Assembly: GCF_000196235.1 (NCBI RefSeq)
Contig: NC_008537.1
Location: 62,001-126,000, forward strand
Length of the DNA: 64,000 bases
From: Arthrobacter sp. FB24
Lineage (GTDB): Bacteria; Actinomycetota; Actinomycetes; Actinomycetales; Micrococcaceae
Direction: 5' to 3'
Each line of letters begins with the position of its first letter. Position 1 is the stretch's first letter. Below are positions 8,006 to 15,782 of the stretch, piece after piece. The notes under the pieces are model-generated. The model worked only from the letters and a program-made list of their open reading frames with translations, made no database searches and was not told the origin of the DNA. The translations under genes were made by a program, and so were the position numbers.

Positions 8006-10561
8006 TTAGTCAGGACGCCGTGCCATCACCGGCTCTACGGGTGCGCCCGAGGGCCTGACGGATTCCTCCTCCGTTGCCGGTTCGCGGTAGGCGAGGAGGC
8101 GGAGGGCGTTGGCGACGACGAGCAGGGTGGATCCTTCGTGGATCAGGACGGCGAGGCCGATGCCGATGGTCCCGGTGATAGTTGCCGGGATCAGGACAGC
8201 AACGACCCCCAGGCTTGCCCAGAGGTTCTGGCGGATGATCCGGCTGGAGCGCCGGCTGAGGTTCACGGCGAAGGGGAGCCGCTCGAGGTCATCTCCCATG
8301 AGCGCGACGTCGGCGGTTTCCATGGCCACGTCCGAGCCGGCGGCGCCCATGGCGATCCCGACGGTGGCATTCGCCATCGCGGGTGCGTCGTTGACGCCGT
8401 CGCCGACCATGGCGACCTTGTGTTCCCTGGTGCGCAGCTCGATCACTGCCTTGACTTTGTCTTCAGGCATCAGGTCACCGCGGGCCTCGTCGAGTCCGAG
8501 TTGTCCGGCGACGGCGTCCGCTACGGTCTGGTTGTCTCCGGAGAGCATGATCATGTGACGGATGCCGGCCTGGCGCAGCCGGGAAACGACCTGTTGCGCG
8601 GAGGCGCGGGGGGTGTCCATGAGGCCGAGGACGCCGAGGTACCGGGTCCCCCGGCGGATGACCATGGTGGTCCGCCCGGATGCCTCGAGCCGGGCTGTCG
8701 ATTCCGTGATTTCCGCAGGTAACGGTGCGCCGCCGATCTCGCTGAAGAGCCGTTGCTTGCCGATATGGATCTCTTCACCGTCGATCAGGGCGCTGACGCC
8801 GCGGCCGGTAATGCTGGCGGCCGCACCGGCCTTGAGCAGCGGCGTCCCGTCGAGCCGGGCGCGCGCGGCCTGCACGATGGCGGCGGCCAGCGGGTGATCG
8901 CTCTGTGATTCGACGGCGAGGGCGACGCTGAGCAGTTCGGATTCCGTGACCCCGTCGACGGGTTCGACGTCGGTCATTTCCGGTTTGCCCTCGGTGAGGG
9001 TTCCGGTTTTGTCGAAGGCTATCGCGCGCAGGGTACCGAGGTTCTCCAGCGCGCCGCCGCCCTTGATGAGCAGGCCGCCGCGCGCGGCCCGGGCGAGCCC
9101 GCTCAGGACAGCACTCGGGGTCGAGATTGCCAGAGCGCAGGGACTGGCGGCGACGAGAACCGCCATGGCGCGGTACAGGGTGGCGGAGAACGGTTCGTCA
9201 ATGACGAGGCCGGCGAACAGCAGCACGACGACCAAGGTCAGGACCGCGGGTACGAACACCCGCTGGAACCGGTCGGTGAAGCGCTGGGTGGGTGAGGTCT
9301 GGGCCTGGGCTTCGCTGACCATCCGCACGACCCGGGCGAGCGTGGAATCCTTGGACAGCCGGGTGACCTCGATTTCCAGGACGCCGGGCCCGTTGACGGT
9401 GCCGGCGTAGATCCGGCTTTCCGCGGGGATGTCCTGGCCGCTGCGGGGCGTTCCCGGGTTGATCGGGGTCTTGTCCACCGGGATGCTCTCGCCGGTCACG
9501 GCGGCCTGATCGACGCTGCTGTGGCCGACAGTGACGAAACCGTCGGAGGGGATGCGGGTGTTCGGTTTGATGATGACCGTGTCGCCGAGCCGGAGCTGTC
9601 CGACCGGGATTTCCTGCTCAGTTCCGTCGCGCTTCACGACCGCGGTGGCGGGGGCGAGTTCGGCCAGTGCCTGGATCGCCCGCCGTGCCCGGCCCATGGC
9701 ATAGCTTTCCAGGGCGTGTCCGATGCTGAACAAGGCCAGCAGCAGGGCGCCCTCGGCCAGGTCCCCGAGCACGGCCGCGCCGGCGGCCGCGACCAGCATC
9801 AAAAAGTCGATTTCGAACCGTTTGGCCATCACCGTCTGGATGGCTTCCTTGAGCGTGTAGTAGCCGCCAAAGAAATACGCCGCGATGTACAGGGCCGTCG
9901 AGACGGCGTCCGGCACCGCAGGGCTCAGCCCGAGGAAGAAGCCCGTCGCGAGCGTCAGGGCGCACAGCACGGCGAAGATCAGTTCGCTGCGCTCCCCGAA
10001 GATCCCGCCGTGCTTATGGTCATGATCTTGATGCTTTTCATGCGCTTGGGCCTCCGGAACGGCAGCTGCGGCGCCGCCGGGCTCAGCGGCCTCAGGGCCT
10101 TCTGCGGCGCGGGGCCGGCTGGTGCGCGGTGGTGTCCCGAAGCGCTCCAGCAGGTCCACGATCGCCGGATCCGAGGTTTGGTCGGCGAAGTATTCGACCG
10201 CGACGGAACCTGTCGGAGAGACGTGGGCTTCGGCGATCCCGGCAGTGTTGCGCAGCCGCTGTTCCAGCAGCTGGGCCCGGGCGGGCCGTGACACGCCGTC
10301 CACGTCGAGGCTGAGGTGTCCGAAGTCGCTGTCGACCCGGGCACCCAGGGACAGGGCGAGTTCCCGGATGCGTTGCAGGCTGATGATGTCGGGTTCGAAA
10401 TGCACGCACAGCTGCGCCGCGGCTTCCCCTTCTTTGACGTGGGCGCTGATGACGCCCTCACGGGCCTGCAGGCCGACGGTGAGGCGCCGGACGCAGGCAT
10501 CCTTTTCGTCCAGCGCCTCGGGAAGCACTGTGTTCAGGTCAAGTTGTGTGTCGGTGGCCAT
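8006..10561 (-). CDS. P1B-4-type heavy-metal exporting ATPase
   Basis: 851 residues. Residues 1-150 form two divergent metal-binding-like regions without the usual CxxC. A His-rich linker (HEKHQDHDHKHGG) is at about 174-186. Core P-type motifs follow: TGES near 356, SPC at 473-475, phosphorylation site DKTGT at 517-521, and GDGVND. The last helices carry HEGST followed by NALRLL. SPC with HEGST is the signature of the P1B-4 (CoaT/CtpD) group, associated with Co, Fe, Zn or Cd export; a CPC zinc/cadmium type is ruled out by the Ser. It is the last of three minus-strand genes with a zinc-ribbon protein and an SmtB-type regulator upstream. Confidence 0.88.
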   Translation of the reverse strand: MATDTQLDLNTVLPEALDEKDACVRRLTVGLQAREGVISAHVKEGEAAAQLCVHFEPDIISLQRIRELALSLGARVDSDFGHLSLDVDGVSRPARAQLLEQRLRNTAGIAEAHVSPTGSVAVEYFADQTSDPAIVDLLERFGTPPRTSRPRAAEGPEAAEPGGAAAAVPEAQAHEKHQDHDHKHGGIFGERSELIFAVLCALTLATGFFLGLSPAVPDAVSTALYIAAYFFGGYYTLKEAIQTVMAKRFEIDFLMLVAAAGAAVLGDLAEGALLLALFSIGHALESYAMGRARRAIQALAELAPATAVVKRDGTEQEIPVGQLRLGDTVIIKPNTRIPSDGFVTVGHSSVDQAAVTGESIPVDKTPINPGTPRSGQDIPAESRIYAGTVNGPGVLEIEVTRLSKDSTLARVVRMVSEAQAQTSPTQRFTDRFQRVFVPAVLTLVVVLLFAGLVIDEPFSATLYRAMAVLVAASPCALAISTPSAVLSGLARAARGGLLIKGGGALENLGTLRAIAFDKTGTLTEGKPEMTDVEPVDGVTESELLSVALAVESQSDHPLAAAIVQAARARLDGTPLLKAGAAASITGRGVSALIDGEEIHIGKQRLFSEIGGAPLPAEITESTARLEASGRTTMVIRRGTRYLGVLGLMDTPRASAQQVVSRLRQAGIRHMIMLSGDNQTVADAVAGQLGLDEARGDLMPEDKVKAVIELRTREHKVAMVGDGVNDAPAMANATVGIAMGAAGSDVAMETADVALMGDDLERLPFAVNLSRRSSRIIRQNLWASLGVVAVLIPATITGTIGIGLAVLIHEGSTLLVVANALRLLAYREPATEEESVRPSGAPVEPVMARRPD

Positions 10562-10626
10562 GGGTGCCGTTCTTGGATTCGGGACACGAGGTCCGCTGCG
10601 GATGGAAAACCGGGGCGTGTCAGGTC

Positions 10627-10941
10627 TTACCCGAAGAGGTCCCCGAGGAATCCGCCGCGCTTGCGGCCATCGTGCCTGTCCCCGTGGCCGGAACCGCGGC
10701 CGTCGTGGCCACCGTGATGGCCCTCCCTGCGGTCAGAACCTTGCGGCTGGCCGAATCCCGGGCCGGGGGCCGGTGGTGCGTAGAAGGAGCTTTCGGCATC
10801 TATCAGGGACTCCAGTTCGCCGCGGTCCAGGAAAATGCCGCGGCACCCGGTGCATTGATCGATGACGATGCCGTTGCGTTCGTAGGGGCGCATTTCTGCC
10901 CCGCATTTGGGGCAGGTCAGAGCGGCGGGTAAAACGTTCAT
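10627..10941 (-). CDS. zinc-ribbon protein with Gly/His/Arg-rich tail
   Basis: 104 residues. The N-terminal half is a TFIIB-type zinc ribbon (CPKCGAEM and CTGCRGIFLDRGELE) typical of zf-TFIIB family proteins. The second half is disordered and rich in Gly, His, Asp and Arg (HHGGHDGRG), ending in a short hydrophobic tail (GGFLGDLFG). Its ATG overlaps the regulator's TGA by four bases, so it is co-translated with it. The His-rich tail may bind the metals handled by the downstream ATPase. Function beyond metal binding is not known. Confidence 0.75.
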   Translation of the reverse strand: MNVLPAALTCPKCGAEMRPYERNGIVIDQCTGCRGIFLDRGELESLIDAESSFYAPPAPGPGFGQPQGSDRREGHHGGHDGRGSGHGDRHDGRKRGGFLGDLFG

Positions 10942-11393
10942 GAGGGCTCCTGATGGATAGGGTGCATGGCTGGTTCGGAACCGGCCGGGACGGCTGAGCT
11001 GGTGGCCGGAGAGTGGCCGACGTGAGTGATGGCCAAATCAAGAAGCATCCTGACGTGGCTGTCATCGAGCCGGTAGAAAACGTGTCGGCCCGCGCGGCGG
11101 CCCGCAACGACGCGCTGCGCCCGCATGAGCCGAAGTGCCTGGCTCACCGAGGATTCACTGAGCCCGCTCACCGAAGCCAGATCATGGACACAGACCTCAC
11201 CTGCTTCAAGCAAAGCGGCCAGAATCCGGATACGGCCGGGGTCGGCCATCAGCCGGAACACCTCTGCGAGGCGCACCACGTCGGCCGCGGACGGCAAGGA
11301 ATTACGGAGGGCATCGACACTCGCTACTTCGCCGGCCAACCGGGGCCCGGACACCCCGTGGGGGCTTCGAAGAGGCCGAACATGAGTGTTCAT
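10938..11393 (-). CDS. SmtB/CzrA-type ArsR metal sensor
   Basis: 151 residues with the ArsR winged helix. The alpha-5 site DSHVRMLLDLAITHVGH has the Asp/His/His/His pattern of Zn- or Co/Ni-sensing SmtB/CzrA proteins. The alpha-3 segment is EVCVHDL, so only one Cys of the cadmium-type box remains. The C-terminal tail is His-containing. It heads an operon with the zinc-ribbon protein and the P1B-4 ATPase and is very probably their repressor. A 16-bp perfect palindrome covers its start codon. Confidence 0.84.
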   Translation of the reverse strand: MNTHVRPLRSPHGVSGPRLAGEVASVDALRNSLPSAADVVRLAEVFRLMADPGRIRILAALLEAGEVCVHDLASVSGLSESSVSQALRLMRAQRVVAGRRAGRHVFYRLDDSHVRMLLDLAITHVGHSPATSSAVPAGSEPAMHPIHQEPS

Positions 11394-11401
11394 ATGAACA
11401 C
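11386..11401. promoter_or_regulatory. palindromic operator over the SmtB-type gene start
   Basis: GTGTTCATATGAACAC is a perfect 16-bp palindrome that includes the ATG. A further half-site TGTTCA at 11411-11416 forms a second inverted pair with TGAACA at 11395-11400. TGAACA/TGTTCA half-sites are the classic recognition elements of SmtB/ArsR repressors. Confidence 0.7.
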
Positions 11402-11532
11402 ATTATCATTTGTTCAGATATTAGCCATGGGACAGGATCTATCAACGACCGGGTAAGAGTGGGGCGTGGCGGACCAGGCGGTTGAAGATCGCGTGGTCGG
11501 GGGATGCAGAGGTGCCCGGATCCCTAGGCAGC

Positions 11533-12267
11533 CTAGAGGCCGGCCATGACATAGATGGTGAGGAAGCCGAGGAAAAACATGGCGCCCAGGAAGGCGGTTT
11601 CGGCGTGCTCGTGGGCCTCAGTCAGTAGTTCCTCGACGACCAGGTACAGGAGTGCGGCGGCACCGAAGGCAAGTACCAGAGCCAGGGTTTGGTTGCTGGT
11701 ACCGCCGAGGGCAGCCGCTCCACCAACGGCTCCGACGCCCGTGAGCAGGCCCAGACTGCTGGTCGTGGCTACCGCCCGGGTCTGCGACAGGCCGTTCCGG
11801 GTCAGGTTGATCGTGACGGACAGGCCTATGAAGAGTATTTCGATGGTCAGAGCAATCGTCAGGATCAGGCCCTGTCGCGCACCGAGCGACGCCCCCAGGC
11901 CGACGAGGATGCCGTCCAGGAGCAGGTCGATTCCCACGGCCGCGAGCAAGCCCACCGGCAGCCCGGACCCGGGCGTTTCCTGCTTCTTCTCGAGCCGCCG
12001 GCCGAGCGCGCCAAGAGTCAGCATGACCGCCGTGCCAGCAACGAACCCGGTGATGGCCCAGGGCAGGCTTCCTTCGTTCCGCAGGTCTGGAAGCACCTCA
12101 CCGGCCAGTGCTGCCATCACGACCCCCGCGGCGAAATGCTGGACAGCGCTGGTGGTCTTCGGGCCCGGGGGACGCAGAACGGCGACGACGGAGCCGATGA
12201 TGGCCGCCGCCACGGGGAAGGCCACAAAAACTGCGGCATCGGCAACGGCCGCTGATGTTCCTGTCAT
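11533..12267 (-). CDS. ZIP-family metal transporter
   Basis: 244 residues with eight predicted membrane segments. Helix 4 has AAVGIDLLLDGILVGLGAS and helix 5 has EILFIGLS, in the positions of the ZIP metal pathway; the classic His pair is partly replaced by Asp and other residues. There is a short variable loop (RRLEKKQETPG). ZIP proteins import Zn, Fe or Mn, though some bacterial members act in efflux. The ATG at 12267 is chosen for its GGGAGA ribosome site at seven-base spacing; the upstream start at 12294 has none. A long, structured leader precedes it. Confidence 0.75.
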   Translation of the reverse strand: MTGTSAAVADAAVFVAFPVAAAIIGSVVAVLRPPGPKTTSAVQHFAAGVVMAALAGEVLPDLRNEGSLPWAITGFVAGTAVMLTLGALGRRLEKKQETPGSGLPVGLLAAVGIDLLLDGILVGLGASLGARQGLILTIALTIEILFIGLSVTINLTRNGLSQTRAVATTSSLGLLTGVGAVGGAAALGGTSNQTLALVLAFGAAALLYLVVEELLTEAHEHAETAFLGAMFFLGFLTIYVMAGL

Positions 12268-12317
12268 GATGTCATCTCCCGAAGCTTGTGCCATGTGACC
12301 GAGGCGTGGGTTTGATG

Positions 12318-12411
12318 ATGGAGCGGCTGGCCCGAGAGGGCCTCCATCCGAGGTACGGCGCGCACGGTGGCATCACCACCAGCGAGACCAGTCCACGATG
12401 GCAGGGTACCT
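12318..12411 (-). promoter_or_regulatory. structured 5' leader of the ZIP gene, riboswitch candidate
   Basis: Read on the minus strand, AGGTAC (12411-12406) pairs with GTACCT (12356-12351), enclosing a GGTGG/CCACC hairpin (12366-12380). It is followed by a second hairpin with arms ATGGAG...CTCCAT and GGCCC/GGGCC (12318-12347). The 5' side carries AAAGGGGAAGG, which recalls the GGGGAGTAG box of manganese (yybP-ykoY) riboswitches but does not match it. The position, just upstream of a metal transporter, is suggestive. Tentative. Confidence 0.35.
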
Positions 12412-12529
12412 TCCCCTTTCGCCGGCAGGGGCCCATTCCGCGGTCTTTTGAGCAATATCGGACAATCATGATTTGGCTCGCCCCTCAGAGGGGTCGTCCA
12501 GGCTTCGGCTGCTGCGGTGATTGGCGCTT

Positions 12530-13088
12530 TCAGGGTGCTTTCGACGAAATGCCCAGAATTCGGGCGATGACCTGACCCTGCTTGTCCAAAACGCGGGTCG
12601 CAGGGACAGCCCGCGGGAGGACGAACCGGGTCATCGACGGCAGGATGCCGCCAACATTGTCATCAAAGCTGAGGGAAGCCCGCGGAGAAGGTCCGTTCGA
12701 AGGCCACTGCGGTCGGGCGTCGTCGCGGGCATTGACCCCGTAGAACTGAACGCCCTCGTCTTTGGAATCCTTATGGATGCGGACAGGTCCGGCGGCTCGG
12801 CACGGCCGGGACTGCAGGCTACATGCCGGACGTTCAGCAAAACGACCTTGCCGGCCCGGGCCTCGGGGAGATTGCTTCCCGCTGAATAGCCGGCAGCCGA
12901 GGGAAATGTTGGCGCCCCTGGATTCCTGCGGGTATTCGCTGACGGAGCCGACTCCGGCGATGTACTTCTTGTTGTGACCCCGCCCGCGCCCGATCGGGAA
13001 GGTCATCCTGTGCTCCGCAGCCTGCCAGTGCGATTGCGGCTGTCCCGGCCCGGGGCCGGCCCTGCGGTGAGCAATTTGACCGGGTCAA
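12530..13088 (-). pseudogene. decayed TlpA-like thioredoxin lipoprotein
   Basis: Pieces of a TlpA homologue lie in different frames. One frame has a lipobox-like start (ALAGCGAQDD). Another has HNKKYIAGVGSVSEY, equivalent to DNKNYIAGDGSVQEY in the intact tlpA at 35469. The 3' part has GVQFYGVNARDD and TRFVLPRAVPATRVLDKQG, equivalent to GVKFLGINVRDE and SRFVPPQAVPTTLVLDKEG. The middle, which should hold the WCxxC-type active site, is out of frame and shortened. So it is a frameshifted relic. The limits are approximate. An operator-like palindrome shared with the intact tlpA lies 33 bases upstream. Confidence 0.8.
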
Positions 13089-13120
13089 CTGATCGTATGA
13101 AGATATTCACAGTCCTTTAA

Positions 13121-13137
13121 TTCTACCGGCCGTAGAA
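13121..13137. promoter_or_regulatory. TTCTAC-N5-GTAGAA inverted repeat
   Basis: A perfect 6-bp inverted repeat with a CGGCC centre lies directly upstream of the tlpA relic. The same repeat, in the same orientation relative to tlpA and followed by the same TTA, lies upstream of the intact tlpA/resB pair at 35297. The conserved spacing of five marks it as a regulator binding site. Confidence 0.6.
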
Positions 13138-13174
13138 CAACTCGCACCAGCCCGGGTACTCACGGGGCCAGATT

Positions 13175-13211
13175 GTCACAGAATTGTAACGGAAGGCCTT
13201 TGGTTGTAACG
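13175..13211 (+). promoter_or_regulatory. MtrA-type box upstream of the M23 peptidase
   Basis: GTCACA (13175-13180), GTAACG (13186-13191) and GTAACG (13206-13211) are direct half-sites, the first pair spaced 11 bases start to start. This matches the direct-repeat motif bound by the actinobacterial response regulator MtrA, which is known to control cell-wall peptidase genes. It lies 150-190 bases before the peptidase start. Confidence 0.5.
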
Positions 13212-13362
13212 TTGATTCAGAATTTCCTGTACTAAAACTTCCGATACCGCTTCCCGGGCGGGCCGCCTGCCACGGGTCACGCATGAGCGTGCGCGATTCG
13301 CCGGGCCCGGGGCAGCTTTACTTGCCGCGGCCGTCGATCGCAGGCGACCCGAAAGGATCCCC

Positions 13363-14127
13363 GTGCCAGTTCCTTCCCGCCGCGGACGCCGCATGGCGAC
13401 ACCGAACGACCGCCGGCGCCACCGGGCCGCCCCTGCCGCGGCAGGACGCCACTTCACACGCGGCGCCGAAGCCAGGCCCGTTGTCCGCGGGTGGATCCCC
13501 GGCGCGTCAGCGATGGCGGCAGCGGTGCTGCTCGCTGCCGGCCTCCCTGCCGCCCACGCCCAGCTCGGACATGAAATATCCGGACCGGCAGCTGCGCAGG
13601 AGGCACCCGAGACAGCAGGCCCTGGCGTCGAAGCATCCGCTGCGGCCACCCTCACCTTCCCCAGGACAGACGTCACCACCATCGCCGCGCCCGCCCAAGT
13701 AGCGGCAGTTGTTTCCTCGGCCCCGGCTTCCAAGGGCCTGGGCGCTCCCTTGGCCGCCATGTCGGTCACCTCTCCCTTCGGGCTCCGCACCAGCCCCATC
13801 ACAGGCGGACCCGGGGAATTGCACACCGGCCTGGACCTGCAGGCAGCCTGCCGGACGGCCGTCTTCGCCGCCGGAGCGGGCACTGTCGTGGAGGCCGGCT
13901 GGTCCCCCAACGGCGGCGGCAACCGGATCGTAGTAGATCATGGCAACGGCATGAAAAGCACCTATAACCACCTCTCCTCCATCGAGACAACCATCGGGGC
14001 TGACGTGGCCCGGGGTCAGAGGCTCGCCGGAGCCGGAACGACAGGCAACTCCACCGGCTGCCACCTCCACTTCGAAGTCGTGCGCAACGGGCTCACCGTC
14101 GACCCCCGAGGCTGGATACAACCATGA
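13363..14127 (+). CDS. secreted M23-family metallopeptidase
   Basis: 254 residues from a GTG with AAAGGA upstream. There is a long basic N-terminus, then a signal-like hydrophobic stretch ending AAHAQ (about residues 48-67) and an Ala/Pro-rich linker. The LytM/M23 domain fills the C-terminal half. Zinc ligands are complete: the His and Asp of ELHTGLDL, and the second His of CHLHFEV. It should cleave peptidoglycan cross-bridges outside the cell. It overlaps the next gene by four bases. On a mobile element it may remodel the wall for conjugation or for envelope copper proteins; that is inference. Confidence 0.85.
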   Translation: MPVPSRRGRRMATPNDRRRHRAAPAAAGRHFTRGAEARPVVRGWIPGASAMAAAVLLAAGLPAAHAQLGHEISGPAAAQEAPETAGPGVEASAAATLTFPRTDVTTIAAPAQVAAVVSSAPASKGLGAPLAAMSVTSPFGLRTSPITGGPGELHTGLDLQAACRTAVFAAGAGTVVEAGWSPNGGGNRIVVDHGNGMKSTYNHLSSIETTIGADVARGQRLAGAGTTGNSTGCHLHFEVVRNGLTVDPRGWIQP

Positions 14128-14813
14128 CCGACAATTGGTCCGAACCACGCGCCGGGACGCCGCGAAGACACCCGGCAGGAACATCGGAGCGTCTCCACCA
14201 ACGCCTCTGGATCATCTTCGTGGCCGTCACGCTCCTCACCGCCGCAGCCTTCTTCGCCATCGGCCGGCTGTCCGCCGGACCCAAGGCCGTGCCGGACACC
14301 GGTGCGGACGCCGGGTTTGCCCGCGACATGCAGGCACACCACGCCCAGGCGGTGGAGATGGCGCTGTTGATCCGGGACAAATCGGGCAACGAGGAAATCC
14401 GGGCAATCGCCTACGATATCGCCACCACGCAGCAGCACCAGAACGGCCAAATGTTTGCCTGGCTCCAGGACTGGGGTCTATCCCCGTCAGGACCGACGCC
14501 GCCGATGGCGTGGATGCGGGCAGGAGGCGGCACCCATCAGGGTGCCACGCACACCGGGCAGGGTACCGCCGAAGGAACCATGGAAGGGATGGCCACGCCC
14601 GACCAGATGCAGGCACTGCGCAACGCGGCCGGGCCCGAGGCCGACCGGCTCTTCGCGGACCTGATGATCCGGCACCATCAGGGCGGGGTCGCCATGGCCG
14701 GAGCCGCCGTCGGACTTGCCGAGACCGCCCGGGTCAGGGACTTCGCCGCCCGGATCCTGGAAGCCCAGACCACGGAAATCACTGCCCTTCAAGAGCTGCG
14801 CGCCACACTGTAA
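14124..14813 (+). CDS. DUF305 membrane-anchored protein
   Basis: 229 residues. One N-terminal membrane segment (about residues 28-50) is followed by a DUF305 ferritin-like helical domain. Two DUF305 repeats are visible, each with the family's metal-type His motif: FARDMQAHHAQAVEM, and FADLMIRHHQGGVAMA. DUF305 proteins are frequent in copper and mercury regions and are thought to bind metal outside the membrane; the exact role is not established. This copy uses a transmembrane anchor, whereas the two copies at 21767 and 48315 are lipoproteins. The ATG overlaps the M23 stop (ATGA). Confidence 0.85.
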   Translation: MTDNWSEPRAGTPRRHPAGTSERLHQRLWIIFVAVTLLTAAAFFAIGRLSAGPKAVPDTGADAGFARDMQAHHAQAVEMALLIRDKSGNEEIRAIAYDIATTQQHQNGQMFAWLQDWGLSPSGPTPPMAWMRAGGGTHQGATHTGQGTAEGTMEGMATPDQMQALRNAAGPEADRLFADLMIRHHQGGVAMAGAAVGLAETARVRDFAARILEAQTTEITALQELRATL

Positions 14814-14844
14814 CCACTGACTCCGAAGAAAGCGAGAAAGCCCC

Positions 14845-15480
14845 ATGGCTGCACCGAGGAAGGCGTCCGAGGAACGCACGGCGATTCTCAAGGCGCTGCA
14901 GGCCAAGCAGCGCGCTGCCCGGAGACGGCGGGCCTGGCTGATCTACGGCACCGGCGCGGTGCTGGTCGGCTCCATCATCGCGGCGGTGACCTTCGTGGTC
15001 GTCGGCGAGGTCCGGCAGCGCGAAGAGACCAAGGCAGCGGATTCCCGTCCGGTGGAAGGCGAGCAGGACTACCCCGACCAGTCCAGGAACCACACCCGCG
15101 AACCCGTCAACTACCCGCGGACACCGGCCACGGGCGGGGACCACGCCCCGGTGTGGACGAACTGCGGCATCTATACGGCCCCTGTTAAGCAGACCCAGGC
15201 CGTGCACTCCCTCGAGCACGGCGCCGTGTGGCTCTCCTACCGGCCGGATCTGGCAAAAGACCAGATCGCAGAGCTAACCGACCTCGCCGGCACGCAGGAC
15301 TACCTCTTGCTCAGCCCGGTCACCGATCAGGCCTCCCCGGTGACCGCCACCGCATGGGGAAAACAGCTCTCCACAGACAACGCGGCAGACGAGCGCCTGG
15401 CGGCCTTCATCACGAAGTACCGGCAAGGCCCCCAAACCCCTGAGCCCGGCGCAGTTTGCACCGGCGGCGTCCAGGGCTGA
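14845..15480 (+). CDS. DUF3105 membrane protein
   Basis: 211 residues with a basic cytoplasmic start, one membrane helix (about residues 31-53) and an extracytoplasmic domain. The domain shows DUF3105 landmarks: a YPRTPATGGDHAPVW segment, NCGIYTAP, and AVHSLEHGAVWLSY. Function is unknown; the conserved His/Glu/Cys residues suggest a metal or redox role. It follows the DUF305 gene by 31 bases with AAGAAAGCGAG as the ribosome region, so it is likely in the same operon as the M23 peptidase. Confidence 0.82.
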   Translation: MAAPRKASEERTAILKALQAKQRAARRRRAWLIYGTGAVLVGSIIAAVTFVVVGEVRQREETKAADSRPVEGEQDYPDQSRNHTREPVNYPRTPATGGDHAPVWTNCGIYTAPVKQTQAVHSLEHGAVWLSYRPDLAKDQIAELTDLAGTQDYLLLSPVTDQASPVTATAWGKQLSTDNAADERLAAFITKYRQGPQTPEPGAVCTGGVQG

Positions 15481-15782
15481 CCCGAAACGCTCCACCCAGC
15501 TAACTGCGCCGTCGGGGCAAGCAGCCGCGACCAGAGCCATCGAAGGGCAGCGACCGCGCGCCGAGCGCCTACGACGGCGTAGTCAACGCCCTGGCAGACG
15601 AGATGGATACCCGGAACCTTATCGCGTCGTCGGCATGCTTATCGGCGCTGCAGCGCCAATCCATCGTCCTTGCCGATTCCGGATCTTTGACCCATCGGTG
15701 ATTGCGGAAACTTGGTTGACCGGGCTTCAATTGCCGTATTTAAATGCTCAGGTGTTGCGACGATGGTTCGAATGCACCCTTA
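15481..15782. other. intergenic stretch between convergent genes
   Basis: No convincing gene. A short plus-strand open stretch around 15565-15702 ends in ADSGSLTHR and could be a gene relic, but was not recognised. The part from about 15700 is notably AT-richer. No clear terminator hairpin was seen. Confidence 0.4.

Noticed and set aside
8006..10561. Copper-type (CopA/CPC) ATPase
   Set aside because: The membrane motif is SPC and the last helices carry HEGST, which is the P1B-4 pattern.
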